Shown: positions 15,001 to 25,341, counted from the stretch's first letter. The stretch: 64,000 bases of DNA from Petrosia ficiformis (GCA_947044365.1 OX345648.1:4500981-4564980); one strand, 5' to 3'. The notes: generated by a model not told the origin, from the letters alone. Numbers and translations are program-made.

Positions 15001-16020
15001 TTGAATCAAATTAGTTCTTTAATTCAATTATCAGCTGCTATTGCAGATCTATTAGATGCCCAGGGATCATCTGTGTTAGTCTGTTTAGAGGAAGGATTTG
15101 ATGCTACTGCTCAGGTGTGTGTATGTGTGTCTGTAACTCTGTATCTGTGTGTGTCTCTGTCTGTCTGTCTGTTCATCTGTTCGTCTGTCTGTCTCTAGCT
15201 ATGATGTGTAAACCCCTTTTAGTAAGGCATTGTGACTTCTGCTAAGCTATAACTATAACTAAATTACAGGTCTGCTGTAACTAAGAAATTGGCCAATAAT
15301 GGTCCCTTTTGAATAACTAAAATCCCTTTTGTAAACCACTTTGACCTCAGAAAAATGTTCATAACTTTAGTTCAGAATGACCAAAAATTGTTTTACCTGT
15401 ACCATTTTCATATATATCCCGTTCTTTTTTGTGTATGTCAAATTTCAATCCATTGCTTCATTATTGAGTTACAGTATAATCATGTATTAACCTTATGACA
15501 TTAAACTATACAATATATTACATATAAAGTCATCGCATCCTAATTTTGAGGTCATCGTGAATGTGAACAGACTTTAGTCTCATTATGTTTGCTAAAATAA
15601 TATTTATGTATTTTTCTATTCTTTATTCATCATCTTTATAGGTTGTTAGTCTTGCTCAAGTCCTGTTGGATCCATATTATCGTACAGTGGGTGGATTCAG
15701 AGCGCTATTAGAGAAAGACTGGTTAGCTTTTGGTCATCCATTTACCAGAAGAGGAAAGCAAATGAAGGGATCTGATCAAGACCAATTTTCTCCTGTCTTT
15801 CTGCAGTTCCTGGACTGTGTGCATCAGGTGTGTGTCTGTATGTGTATGTGTATGTAGTGTGTCTGTGTGCATCAGGTGTGTGTCTGTATGTGTATGTACT
15901 ATGTAGTGTGTCTGTGTGCATGTACATCAGGTCTGCATCTGTGTCTGTATGTGTATGTAGTGTGTCTGTGTGCATCAGGTCTGTGTCTGTGTCTGTATGT
16001 ATGTATATTTCTTTCCTGTT

Positions 16021-16077
<57 letters not shown>

Positions 16078-19000
16078 GATACATAAACAGTTTCCCCTCT
16101 CATTTGAGTTCAATGACTTTTATTTACGTACTCTGGCGTATCATCATTGTTCAATGAGATTTCATACTTTCACACTGGACACAGAGAAAGAGAGATGTGC
16201 TAGAAACTGGTTGCCATATAGGTAGGTATTGAGGAAATTCAGCAATAGAAGACAGGATGGTTAGATAGATGAGTGAGATCAAATGAAGAAGAGGGAGAGG
16301 GTGGTTGAGGAAAGATAACAGACATGATGATCTTAGAGAGACAGAGAGAGAGACAGACAAACAAGATACAGACAGACAGACAGACAGACAGACAGAAAGG
16401 TTGAACGTGAAAGATGCAAGAGGTTTTTGTAACTTGCTATTTATTTTTTCAACAGACCACGCCCACCCAGTACATATGGTGACACTCTCAATCAAGAACC
16501 ACATGCTTCATTATGGGGGTATATTGATCACTTAAATAAGCACTCTACAATGTTTTATAACTTTTTATACTGTCGAAAAAATAATTATGTGAGTTATGGA
16601 TGTACTGATGGATGGATGGATGGATGGATGGGCAGACAGACGGACAGACGAATGGACGGATGGACAGATGGATAGACAGACGGATGGACAGATGGATGAG
16701 CAGATGGAGGAGATGTCTGTGCTTCTACTGTAGATGAATACATGGAGGAACTAATCCACTTGTATAACAGCAAATATGCTTGTACTTGTACTGTACTGTA
16801 ATGTACTGTACTGTACTGTACTGTATTGTACTGTACCGTACTATGCTTACTGTACTGTACTGTACTATATATTGTACTGTATTGTACTGTACTGTATTGT
16901 ACTGTACTGTACTGTACTGTACTGTACTGTATTATACTGTATCGTACTATACTTACTGTACTATACTATACTGTACTGTACTGTACTGTACTATACTGTA
17001 CTGTACCGTACTATGCTTACTGTACTGTACTGTACTATATATTGTACTGTATTGTACTGTACCGTACTATGCTTACTGTACTGTACTGTACTATATATTG
17101 TACTGTATTGTACTGTACTGTATTGTACTGTACTGTACTGTACTGTACTGTACTGTATTATACTGTATCGTACTATACTTACTGTACTATACTATACTGT
17201 ACTGTACTGTACTGTACTATACTGTACTGTACCGTACTATGCTTACTGTACTATACTATAATGTATTGTACTGTATTGCACTGTACCGTACTGTACTATA
17301 CTATACTATACTGTGTTGTACTGTACTGTGTTGTACTGTACTGTACTGTACTGTACTGTATTGTACTGTACCGTACTATACTTAATATACTATACTATAC
17401 TGTATTGTACTGTACTGTACTATACTCACTGTACTATACTATACTGTACTGTACTGTACTTTATCTCAGGAGATGCTCTGTCCACATGCTTATCAAGCAA
17501 ATCTAGATATATGGTCCTTTTATCGTGATAATCCTTTGTCAGCCTTCCCTTCATATGATGTGGAGCTTATATCTGATGGACCATTGACCTATACTGATTT
17601 ACATTACAATGTATTTGAATGGGACAGTACTCTTACTGAGATTGGTCTTCTTATTGATCCTCCTCCGGAAGTTGCCTCAGAGATCTCTCAACTCTTGAAA
17701 CAATATACTGGTAGGTTAAAGCATTGTACATTTACATGTACACATAAATGTACATGTACATGTACACATATACATGTATGTACATGTACATGGAAAATCA
17801 TGTAGTTATAGTTTATTAATTAATTAATTAGGTTTAATGAACACACTGGCTGTATCTGTTGGATATCCATTAGCAACTTGGAAAGAACTCTGGGATGAAC
17901 TCGAGTCAGAACAGAATGGAGAGGACATTACACCTCCAGACTTATCTAGGGTAATTAATTTACTAGTGCATTTAGGTTACCGTGGAACCAGTTTCCATGG
18001 TTACATATGTACCAGTACTTTTGAGTAATACTGTTGTTACTAATTTCTTTCCAGCTAATGTCTGTAGTGGAATCCATGAACGAACGAACACTTTATAAAA
18101 CAGCCAAGATTCATAGTCAAACATTACATAAGACTACTTCTTTTGCAGTATTAATAAAAGTAAGGAATGATAGACAACAAATGGACAGATATATACGCAA
18201 ATAAAATAAAGAATTATGAATTTATTTTTGTCATAATTATTATAGGGGAAGTTGTCTGTACAGATGGAGGAACAGTATAATACCCCTCATGGGTTTACTT
18301 CATTCAAGATAGGTCGTCTACAATATGAATGTAGGTACTGTCATCACATAATCAGGAAAGACACTGAAGGTAGTGTTAGTGTTATTTTAGTATGACAATG
18401 TGATTACTTTAGTTATAGTTATATTATGACGATTATCTCATATTATAGTTGATTAACTAAAATAATATTATTAAAAGGGTTTTAGTTTTAGTTAACTAAT
18501 TAAAAGTGCCCATTTTTGGCCACTTTTCATTTTAGTTAGCTAGAGCTATTGTTCTAGACTTGTAATTTAGTTATAGTTTAGTTAACTAAAAGTCACAATG
18601 CCTTACTAAAAGCGGTTTTAGTTATAGTTATAGTTATAGTTAACTGAAATAACACTAGTGTGTATATACACAGATAGTTGAATAGACAAACAGACAGATA
18701 GAAGGATAGATGTAAATAGACAGACAGATGGATGAATGGTTGATGAGTAGATAAACTGATATTCTTTCTATAGCATACAAATGTAAAGAATGTGGATGTG
18801 TCTGTCATGTTCATTGTAGAAACAGTATGCCTCGTAATTGTGGATCAAATGTTGAGGTAGTGGAGTATATACCTTTGTCTGTGTATGTGTGTGTGTCTGT
18901 GTGTCTTTGTGTACATGTATGTGTGTGTGTCTGTGTGTCTTTGTGTACATGTTTGTGTGTGTGTCTGTGTGTCTTTGTGTACATGTTTGTGTGTGTGTCT

Positions 19001-22000
19001 GTGTGTCTTTGTGTACATGTTGGTGTGTGTGTCTGTGTGTCTTTGTGTACATGTTTGTGTGTGTGTCTGTGTGTCTTTGTGTACATGTATGTGTGTGTGT
19101 GTGTTTATATATGTGTCATTGTATGTATGTGTGTCTATGTATGTATGTATGTGTGTACTTGTGCGTGTGTGACAGGTGTGGGTGTGTCTGTATGTATGTA
19201 TGTATGTATGTATGTGGATATGTTTGTGATTGTGTGTGTGTATATGTCTGTGTCTATGTGTCAGTATCTGTGTGTGTGTCTGTCTGTCTGTCTGTGTTTA
19301 TATGTGTCTGTTTCTATTTCTATGTGTGTTTCTGTGTCATGTATGTAGTATCTATCTATCTATCTGTATGCACACAGTATATGTATATTCATACTATATT
19401 GTATGTGTTTATGTGTTATGTATGTGCTATCATCTATCTATCTGTATGCACACAGTATATGTATATTCATACTATATTGTATGTGTTTATGTGTTATGTA
19501 TGTGCTATCATCTATCTATCTGTATACACACAGTATATGTATATTCATACTATATTGTATGTGTTTATGTGTTATGTATGTGCTATCATCTATCTATCTG
19601 TATGCACACAGTATATGTATATTCATACTATATTGTATGTGTTTATGTGTTATGTATGTGCTATCATCTATCTATCTGTATACACACAGTATATGTATAT
19701 TCATACTATATTGTATGTGTTTATGTGTTATGTATGTGCTATCATCTATCTATCTGTATGCACACAGTGTATGTATATTCATACTATATTGTATGTGTTT
19801 ATGTGTTATGTATGTGCTATCATCTATCTATCTGTATGCACACAGTATATGTATATTCATACTATATTGTATGTGTTTATGTGTTATGTATGTGCTATCA
19901 TCTATCTATCTGTATACACACAGTATATGTATATTCATACTATATTGTATGTGTTTATGTGTTATGTATGTGCTATCATCTATCTATCTGTATGCACACA
20001 GTATATGTATATTCATACTATATTGTATGTGTTTATGTGTTATGTATGTGCTATCATCTATCTATCTGTATGCACACAGTATATGTATATTCATACTATA
20101 TTGTATGTGTTTATGTGTTATGTATGTGCTATCATCTATCTATCTGTATACATACAGATAGATAAATGTGGTTATGTTTGTATTTCGTATGTTCTTGTAA
20201 TTTATTTTTAATCCTTAGGGAGGAGGTGAGAAGGAGGAGAGAAAGAAAGTTTCTTATTTAAGAAAGAAATCAAAAGGTGATGCACCTGTCCTTCATGAGT
20301 GTGAAGGATTTCTGTACAAGAAAGGGGGAGTTGTGAAGAATTGGAAATTGAGATACTTTGTCCTTGATTTAGATAAGAAACATGTGAGTGGACAAATCTG
20401 ATTGGTCAGCATTGAAATAATGGTGTCCAGAAATGGCATCAAAAGCTAAGATTACTTTAATATTGATTGAGCCCTTAACCCAACCCTAACCTACCCCACC
20501 CCTAAACCCACCATAAATAATGATATTCATAACATTTTGAAGTTATTTTTGGACATTATTATAATTTTAAAATATGAAATTTGTGATCATACCATCAAAC
20601 AATGAAATTTGACATTTCTCGAGTTTGAGATGTACTTAAGTATTATATTTTGAAGGAGATCTTAATAACAGTAGGTTTTTAAACTTAGTTATAATCAGGG
20701 GTGTGGAAATAGTGAGCCAATTGCCAGACATTTTGACTGATTTTCACTACTCTTGTCCTGCTCCCCATATACTTTGTATACAGTTCATTTTCAATTTACC
20801 GGACATTCACTAGATTTATCGGACAATCTCCTGCATGACTGGTTGCATGTTCCTCATCCCTATTTATAATTCTTTCTATTCTTTTTTGTATACAATTATT
20901 TCAAATCTCTCAATCCATTACTTCATTATTAAGTTACAGTATAATCATGTATTAATCTTATGGCATTAAACTATACACTATATATTACATATAAAGTCAT
21001 AAAATCTGAATATTCAAGCTGTACATGTCATTTCTCATGTATAGTTGGCGTATTATGAAAGTGATAAGCCTGATTCCAAGCTGTGTGGTAAAATATCATT
21101 ACCAGATATAGCAAGAATTGAAGAGTGTGATCCTCAACATGGTAAGAGGTATCAGAAATTATAAAAATAATATTTTTAATTTCTCATTTTATATAGTACC
21201 TAATACCATACTGCAAGCTGGTCAAGTTGGTTACTTCTTCCAGGTGAGGTGTATGTTACAAGTACAGTATATATCAATAAATAGTCACCAAAACTCACCA
21301 TATAGTAACAGTAATTACCTTAGTTCTACTGTCAGTATAGTATAGTAATTACTGTCTCACTACTGTGGCGTTGAATTGACAAGTACACCGATTACTGTCA
21401 AAACTGCTATTGAACTACTGTAGTATGAAAATGAAACTACATGTACTGAGTAATTACTGTACTGTATGGAGACTTTTTATTGATACATACTGTATGTTAT
21501 AAGTATATGTGACCTAATTTTCAGAAAGGGAAAAATAATTTTTTTCAAACACTTACCTCAATTGGTCGCCATTCTGCCATTTTGTACAGAAAGTTAACAA
21601 CACTTGTTATCTATGAAGCTAAAAATAATAGATCTTCCTGGATACAAAATATCATTGACATTCTATATAAAATGGCGGAATAGCAAGCATTTAAAAGTAA
21701 GCGTTTGATCGAAATTATTTTTGCAGGAAATTGTCTGTTCTCAAAAATTAGGTCACATATTATAGCACTGAGGAATATTTTATTTACACCCAATCAACAT
21801 TATACAACAACCTCACCATGTTACCCTAATCCAGACTTCCTTCCAATAGGCTCTAACTGAATTGTAATCCTGAATCCTAAACTAATCCTGAATCCCAAAC
21901 TCTTTATATACACAAATTCCTAATCACATCAACTTTGAGTTATGAGTTATGCTGGTTAATTGGGTGTAGTGTTGTTTTAGTTAACTACACTAAAACTAGT

Positions 22001-22423
22001 TAACAAAACTCTAAATATATTACAGGTCTATTGCAATAACTGTAACTATAACTAACATGAAATTGGCACTTAGTTAACTTAAACTAAATCGTTTTTAGTA
22101 ATTTATTTAATTAAATATAATTGTAACTAAATTTTGAGAAACTATAATTAGAGCATATAACTGGAGGGAGGGAATACCAGATGATTGTGTGAAGGTGAAT
22201 TATAATTGGGGGAATCCCCCCCCCCCCCCCCCCCCCCCTCTCTGTATGAAACCCTGCTTTGAGGGAACCATACACCGATCTATTATCTATTATTGTCTTC
22301 TCTATCCATTTACAATCTCCTTTTCAGGTGACTACCCATGGACGTGTCTTTCAACTGATGACTCAAAGAGCTACAACACGTTCTGTTTGGATACAAAAAA
22401 TTTCAACTTGTATACAAAAATAA
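227..22423 (+). CDS. SBF: SBF/MTMR5-13-type myotubularin pseudophosphatase, 3' part (27 exons)
   Basis: Exons: 227-307, 457-555, 1163-1347, 2585-2945, 3208-3394, 8158-8232, 8843-9117, 9456-9588, 9853-9978, 10169-10239, 10321-10492, 11854-11993, 12513-12931, 13583-14588, 14875-15114, 15642-15827, 16079-16221, 16456-16588, 17470-17710, 17832-17950, 18055-18159, 18246-18369, 18774-18856, 20219-20383, 21045-21141, 21197-21243, 22328-22423 (TAA). All have AG/GT borders and compatible phases; the sum is exactly 1,702 codons. Order in this part: SBF2 region (~120-300, [11 protein letters not shown]), GRAM (~535-660, LLPDGR, YRVIF), myotubularin domain (~740-1430), C1 zinc finger (~1513-1562), PH (~1595-1702). 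DENN parts must lie left of the window. The phosphatase loop reads [12 protein letters not shown] and lacks the Cys-x5-Arg signature, as in SBF1/SBF2, so it is catalytically dead. By family it acts as an endosomal Rab-GEF/MTMR scaffold. The exon 8158-8232 border is the least certain. Resemblance to SBF1 is from memory. Confidence 0.9.
925..1137. mobile_element. MITE family 'TAGTGTTNTTTTAG', copy in the first SBF introns
   Basis: GTGTTGTTTTAGTTAAC at the left and TCAAACTAAAATAACAC at the right. Partial relatives lie at 1451-1560, 4556-4680, 9340-9425, 15200-15320, 21970-22150, 26090-26290 and 33740-33830. Confidence 0.65.
1595..2164. mobile_element. hAT-type MITE with 8-bp target-site duplication
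   Basis: Terminal inverted repeats CAGACATGGGGCAAGCACT at both ends. The flanks are ATATGTAT at 1587-1594 and 2165-2172, an exact 8-bp duplication. The interior is built of subrepeats of AAGTGCTTGAAGCAC in both orientations. No transposase is encoded, so it is non-autonomous. It sits in an SBF intron; long frames across it are artefacts. Confidence 0.88.
3030..3066. repeat. (TA)n microsatellite
   Basis: A near-uninterrupted TA run of about 38 bp inside the SBF intron between exons 2585-2945 and 3208-3394. Confidence 0.9.
3462..4548. repeat. 60-bp minisatellite, about 18 copies
   Basis: The unit begins GTACTACTGAGCAGGTACTG and contains TATACTGTTTAAGTATGTTA. Most units are exactly 60 bp; variants of 62 and 65 bp carry small insertions (GGTACTG, TATATACTGA). 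Because 60 is a multiple of three, many spurious long reading frames cross it. It starts about 70 bp after the SBF exon ending at 3394. Confidence 0.95.
4690..6655. mobile_element. Foldback element with ~350-bp inverted arms
   Basis: The segment 4700-5060 is repeated in inverse orientation at about 6290-6640. Shared stretches include TTATTGTGGGTTTACTAC on one side and its complement on the other, plus the AAGCTAGGCTAGTGAGC region. The interior holds a tRNA-like head (5361-5432) and tandem ~115-bp units (5560-6290). Diverged arm-like sequence recurs at 7558-7850. No coding capacity; probably a non-autonomous DNA transposon. Confidence 0.75.
5361..5432 (-). repeat. tRNA-derived SINE head / tRNA-Ile-like pseudogene
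   Basis: On the minus strand it starts GGCTCCAGTGGCTTAATTGA (acceptor plus A box) and contains a GAT-type anticodon loop and a B box GGGTTCAAATC. The 3' acceptor half is missing and the anticodon stem is mismatched, so it is not a functional tRNA. Confidence 0.55.
6857..7004 (+). mobile_element. MITE family 'GTGTGGAAAC', diverged copy
   Basis: Starts GGGATGTGGAAATAG and ends GGCTGTTTCCACATC, an imperfect inverted repeat. The interior is shared with copies at 7878-8038, 20699-20859, 40768-40932, 43134-43228 (partial) and 47405-47553. Target duplication is not clear. Confidence 0.7.
7075..7440. repeat. TACTG/TACTA pentamer-type satellite
   Basis: Degenerate tandem TACTG and TACTA units. Open frames rich in Y, C, T, V and L arise only from this simple repeat. 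Confidence 0.9.
7878..8038 (+). mobile_element. MITE family 'GTGTGGAAAC', best copy
   Basis: GGGTGTGGAAAC at the left and GTTTCCACACCACT at the right form terminal inverted repeats around a ~160-bp body containing CTTGTCCTG and CCATATACTTTG. It lies just upstream of the SBF exon at 8158. Confidence 0.75.
9138..9346 (+). mobile_element. hAT MITE family 'GTTTTTGATAAG', degenerate copy
   Basis: Shares the body of the complete copy at 13086-13309 (TTGAAGCATGGGCCAAATTG, GCTCTTTGGGCCAATGG), but both termini are damaged and no target duplication is visible. It lies in an SBF intron. Confidence 0.75.
9600..9800. repeat. GT-rich then (ATTC)n microsatellites in an SBF intron
   Basis: TGTATG/TGTG repeats begin right after the donor at 9589 and pass into ATTC repeats at about 9686-9800, filling most of the intron before exon 9853. 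Confidence 0.9.
10549..11770. repeat. (ATCC)n tetranucleotide array with higher-order structure
   Basis: About 1.2 kb of CCAT units with interspersed variants (CTAT, TCAT, ACAT, AATC). The same block of variants, CCATCTATCCATCTATCC followed by ATAATCC, recurs near 10850, 11295 and 11690, so the array was enlarged by duplication of ~400-440-bp blocks. Poly-SIHP and poly-MDGW frames here are artefacts. Confidence 0.95.
13086..13309 (+). mobile_element. hAT MITE family 'GTTTTTGATAAG', complete copy with 8-bp TSD
   Basis: Terminal repeats CAGAGTTTTTGATAAG and CTTATCAAAAACACTG bound 224 bp. GTTACAAT flanks both sides (13078-13085 and 13310-13317). CAG-type termini plus an 8-bp duplication indicate hAT. 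Other copies: 9138-9346, 47586-47810, 56164-56390, 58154-58354. Confidence 0.93.
14640..14845. repeat. (ACAT)n microsatellite
   Basis: ACAT repeats with GCAT/ACAC variants fill the SBF intron between 14589 and exon 14875. Confidence 0.9.
14875..15114 (+). other. SBF: SBF exon carrying the dead phosphatase loop
   Basis: This exon encodes the segment ending in [14 protein letters not shown]. Active myotubularins have H-C-S-D-G-W-D-R-T here; the Arg and the correctly spaced Cys are absent, the hallmark of the SBF/MTMR5-13 pseudophosphatase branch. Its donor opens directly into a GT-rich microsatellite. Confidence 0.85.
15816..15990. repeat. Minisatellite copied from an SBF exon/intron junction
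   Basis: The exon end and donor TGTGTGCATCAG|GTGTGTGT (border at 15827) recur in the intron at 15875, 15930 (split by a small insertion) and 15978. Spacing is 48-55 bp. Each copy keeps CAG|GT, giving four candidate 5' splice sites in a row. Confidence 0.8.
16023..16078. repeat. (CT)n tract forming the polypyrimidine tract of an acceptor
   Basis: A nearly pure CT run of about 50 nt ends in CTCCAG directly before exon 16079. Confidence 0.9.
16600..17465. repeat. GGAT/GACA microsatellite and TACTG satellite
   Basis: GGATGGAT and CAGACGGA units (16605-16715) are followed by ~690 bp of TACTG/TACTA/TACCG units (16776-17465), which also contain larger duplicated blocks. It fills the intron before exon 17470. 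Confidence 0.9.
18246..18856 (+). other. SBF: C1 (DAG/phorbol-ester-type) zinc-finger domain in two SBF exons
   Basis: Exons 18246-18369 and 18774-18856 together encode H-x13-C-x2-C ... C-x2-C-x4-H-x2-C-x7-C. This is the zinc-ligand pattern of a C1 domain (start HGFTSFKIG, end MPRNC). It lies between the myotubularin domain and the terminal PH domain. Vertebrate SBF1, as I recall it, lacks this domain. Whether it binds diacylglycerol cannot be told from sequence. Confidence 0.8.
18377..18657. mobile_element. MITE family 'TAGTGTTNTTTTAG', copy abutting a splice donor
   Basis: TAGTGTTATTTTAG at the left and TGAAATAACACTA at the right, with AACTAAAA-rich interior shared with 925-1137, 44657-44869 and 48982-49255. 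It begins only 7 bp after the donor at 18370, so the splice site abuts the transposon end. Confidence 0.7.
18885..19350. repeat. GT-rich minisatellite (~32-36-bp units)
   Basis: Repeats of GTGTGTCTTTGTGTACATGT with GTGTGTGTCTG, passing into looser TATG/GTGT repeats. It starts just after the donor at 18857. Confidence 0.9.
19353..20158. repeat. 78-bp minisatellite, about 10 copies
   Basis: The unit contains CTATCTATCTGTATGCACAC and TGTTATGTATGTGCTATCA. Copies are spaced 78 bp (19364, 19442, 19520 and on) and are almost identical; most differ only at TATGCAC versus TATACAC. As 78 is a multiple of three, all forward frames are open across it. Confidence 0.95.
20699..20859 (+). mobile_element. 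MITE family 'GTGTGGAAAC', copy
   Basis: Starts GGGTGTGGAAATAGTGAGCC and carries the same interior as 7878-8038. Its right terminus is degraded. Confidence 0.7.
21508..21772. mobile_element. Long-TIR MITE 'TGTGACCTAATTTTC'
   Basis: TGTGACCTAATTTTC at the left and GAAAATTAGGTCACA-like sequence at the right extend into inverted arms of roughly 110 bp (CCATTCTGCCATTTTGTACA against ATAAAATGGCGGAATAGC). The same family occurs at 44530-45015 and as fragments near 40918-41030 and 48480-48660. Confidence 0.75.
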
Positions 22424-23041
22424 TTAATAGATAATACATAATATATTTTGTGTTATACTCGGTGTTTTTACACAGCAGTATTTGATATAATATTTCTTTT
22501 TTTAGATCTCGTATTAAATTTTTAGTTTTATTATTTTCATAATCTCCCCCAAAAATTATTGAGTTATGTTACCCGGCCCTGCACTGGCAGACTGTATCTT
22601 CAGTTGGTGTATATATGAATATATTTGCTGCTATTGATTTCAGAAAATTCTGTTATGTCAGCCATCTAACACAAGAAAAAGATGTCTTGTGAATGAAGTT
22701 ATAATGTATAATTATGTAACTGGTTTTATAATGGAGAACAAGATTCACTTTATCAGCCAGTGCAAGTCTTGCAAATTGTATCCTCTGTTGTAGAATTGCT
22801 TGTTTTGACTGGACAAAGATGCCTGGAATACATGTAGTGACAGGTCAGGTAAATTCCCTTTTATTAATTATTTGTTTGTCATGTTTTTTAATGTTATGTT
22901 ATTGTATAAGGTCATAAAATTCCTGAATCAGCACTGACATTGCACACAGCTCAGCAGGCTGAATCAGCGCTGATTTTGCAGATTATTCACAGCTGAGAGT
23001 ATTTCTGACTAATTCAAGTAAAACACAACTTAGAGAGAAGT
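22424..23041. other. Intergenic gap, SBF to caspase-fold gene A
   Basis: No coding exon seen. Near the right end lies CCTGAATCAGCACTGACATTGC, followed by a second TGAATCAGCGCTGA. Related sequence precedes the other paralogues, so this is a candidate promoter element. The rest is unremarkable AT-rich sequence. Confidence 0.6.
22921..22985 (+). promoter_or_regulatory. Candidate shared promoter motif upstream of gene A
   Basis: CCTGAATCAGCACTGACATTGC, then TGAATCAGCGCTGATTTTGC. A close match stands at 30777-30800 before gene D, and a shorter one at 25507-25555 before gene B. The core TCAGCGCTGA is palindromic. Regulatory function is inferred only from conservation and position. Confidence 0.45.
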
Positions 23042-24324
23042 ATGGAGATCACTGTTCCCAAGAACACACCACAAATCAAACCTAACAACTATGAGGGATT
23101 ACAGAAACTTCCTCGCAAGAAATGTAGTGAAAATGAGTATACAGAAATAACACACAAGAGCCAACGGCATAAGACTGACTGGAGGCATCTACCACCTTGT
23201 GAAATGGATGTGATGATAATTTCCTCTTATGGTGATGAGACATGTCCTTCAGTTGATGTTGCTCCTAAACTACAAGACAACACAACATTAGCAAGTAAAA
23301 GAATGAGTTTAGTTCGTACAGAATTGGATACAATTCAAGATCTTTCACGTAAATGCACTAGTTCTCACCTTGGTTGCGTTTGCTTAGATTTTCCAGGAGC
23401 TCAGATCACTAAGGATTGCTGCATTGAGAGAATTATACATTTTCTACAACACTCTAAAAAAGGAGGTAAGGTTATTACAATAGCTTCATAGTATATTTCA
23501 TATGAATGGGCTTTGTAATACAAGAAGTAGACAATTGGTATACAGCACCATTATCTTAAAATGCTGAATTAAAATATTACTTACTATCTGTATATTTTTT
23601 TGTTCTCAAAATAATTATATATTTATTCTTATTTCTTTCAGCCTTCCTATGGTACACTGGTAATAGTGAAAGAGGAACTGGTAACTGGTGTTTTAAGGAT
23701 GGAGTCATAACCTTTGATGATATCTTTGGTCTCTACATGGATCACTTTAGAGGGAAACGACTATCGATCATCAGTGATTGCAGTTACTCTGGTACATGGA
23801 TTAGAGATTGTGCTAAGAAGCTAGATGAGATGGGTATACCATCTTGTGGTCATCATATGAGAGAGCAGAAAATATTACTTAACATTTATACAGCATGTGA
23901 GGAAAACCAAGAAGCCACAATCTCAGTTCTTGCTACAGCTATCCAAGTTAAAGATGGCAGTATGCATTTCCCTGGCTATGGGCGACAACTTGCTTCAACT
24001 CAAAAGAGTTGCACTGGAGATTTCAGATGTATTCGTTGTTGCAGAAAAGCTTCCGAAGCTTGTCGAATAAATTCCTCACAATTGAAATGGGAGCATTGTT
24101 TGTTCAACTATCATTTGATATACCTAGTTCAAGATGGTGATAAACGAACATGGTTCTATGTACTTGTTGACAAAGATAAAGTTGATGCTTTCAAAGCCAG
24201 GGATGCAACAGACTATATTGATGTGACTAACTATGGAAAGATTCTCTGTCGTGGTTTGGGACAATATCCTCCTGATGAAAAGAAGAAGAGGATTCAAATG
24301 CATTTTGCCATGCACATTAAATAA
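23042..24324 (+). CDS. Caspase-fold (clan CD) protein, paralogue A, both dyad positions altered
   Basis: Exons 23042-23465 and 23642-24324 (phase 1), 368 aa. Exon 1 carries a variable Lys/Glu-rich head and a conserved block (DVMIISSYGDETCPS, then FPGAQITKD). Exon 2 opens with the caspase-like core: LWYTGNSERGTGNW, then a helix and IISDCSYSGTW (D187-C188-S189). In caspases and metacaspases the His of Y-[ST]-G-H-G and the Cys of D-x-C-x-S-G form the dyad. Here the His is Asn149 and the Cys position is Ser189 (a Cys lies one residue earlier). A Cys-rich C-terminal region of ~170 aa follows. The start ATG aligns with the other paralogues. Probably a non-enzymatic family member; the fold call is from motif order and was not searched. 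Confidence 0.78.
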
Positions 24325-25305
24325 TAGTACAGTATCTACAGTGTTGGTAGGAAGTGTATAATGCAAAACCCAACCTTACCCATAGAATGTATACACTTCT
24401 GCTGGCACTGTTAAATAGATGTAATTATAGTGCTGTGTAAAATATGCAATTGTCATTTTTTTAATGAATAATCATTCACACATTTCTGCTAGCTGGCACT
24501 GTCAAATAGTTATAATTATAAAGTATGCAATTATCATTTATTTTTTATTATTCATGTTCAATTCAACTTTCTCTAGCTGAACTTTCCAAATGTATTGTAT
24601 TCATTTGTTTACCATTTCATTATAATATCATATTTAAAATCATGTCAGAGTGATGATATCAATATGCAAGCAAATGAAATATATATATACTTGTTTGAAA
24701 GACTCGTTCAAAATATTCTAACCAAAAATCTCAAAGCTAATGTATTGATAAATGATGTTAGTTTCTAATGAGAAGATAAAGAGACACACATGTACATGTC
24801 CAGAAAAACTAGATCATGAAACTAGTACTTGTAAATATTATTAGCCAAGCAGGAAAAACAAGTGTATATAGAGAAAAAAACATCCCTATATTTGCTTTGT
24901 GATGACTATGTATTAAGCATTGCTGATGGCACTAGTGTCTCTACCTTTCTGTGTACTCCTGGGGCCTGAAGACGTAAGTGTAAGCCTAATTGCAGTCTAA
25001 ATACACAGATGTCTGATGAACTGACTGAGGTACTCCTTCAAGGTTCTAAATGATGACTTCCTCGTGTCTGAAACTCAACAACTTATCATACTTACTTGTT
25101 AAACATTCTTGCATAATATCTATACTGTTTCTCTGCTATATACAACAGTTATTAGCAGTTTTACATCCTTTCTGAATCTTCCTGGCTGGTCTGTAGCTGA
25201 AACGCGCGTTCTTTTACGCGCCACGCCCATTAATTGACCGAGCCCCCGGGAATGACGCAACTTCCTTAACTACGTATACAACGCATAGTCGCGCAAGTGA
25301 CACAA

Positions 25306-25341
<36 letters not shown>

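Noticed and set aside
16734..16790. Possible small SBF exon after CTACTGTAG
   Set aside because: The reading frame runs into a stop within the satellite, and exon 16588 joins 17470 directly in phase with conserved protein sequence.
16776..17506. Long YCTVL-rich frames
   Set aside because: Translation of the TACTG satellite; the true SBF exon in this area starts at 17470 in a defined phase.
18827..20211. 440-aa Cys/Val/Tyr-rich frame
   Set aside because: GT-rich and 78-bp minisatellites with unit lengths divisible by three stay open by chance; they lie inside an SBF intron.
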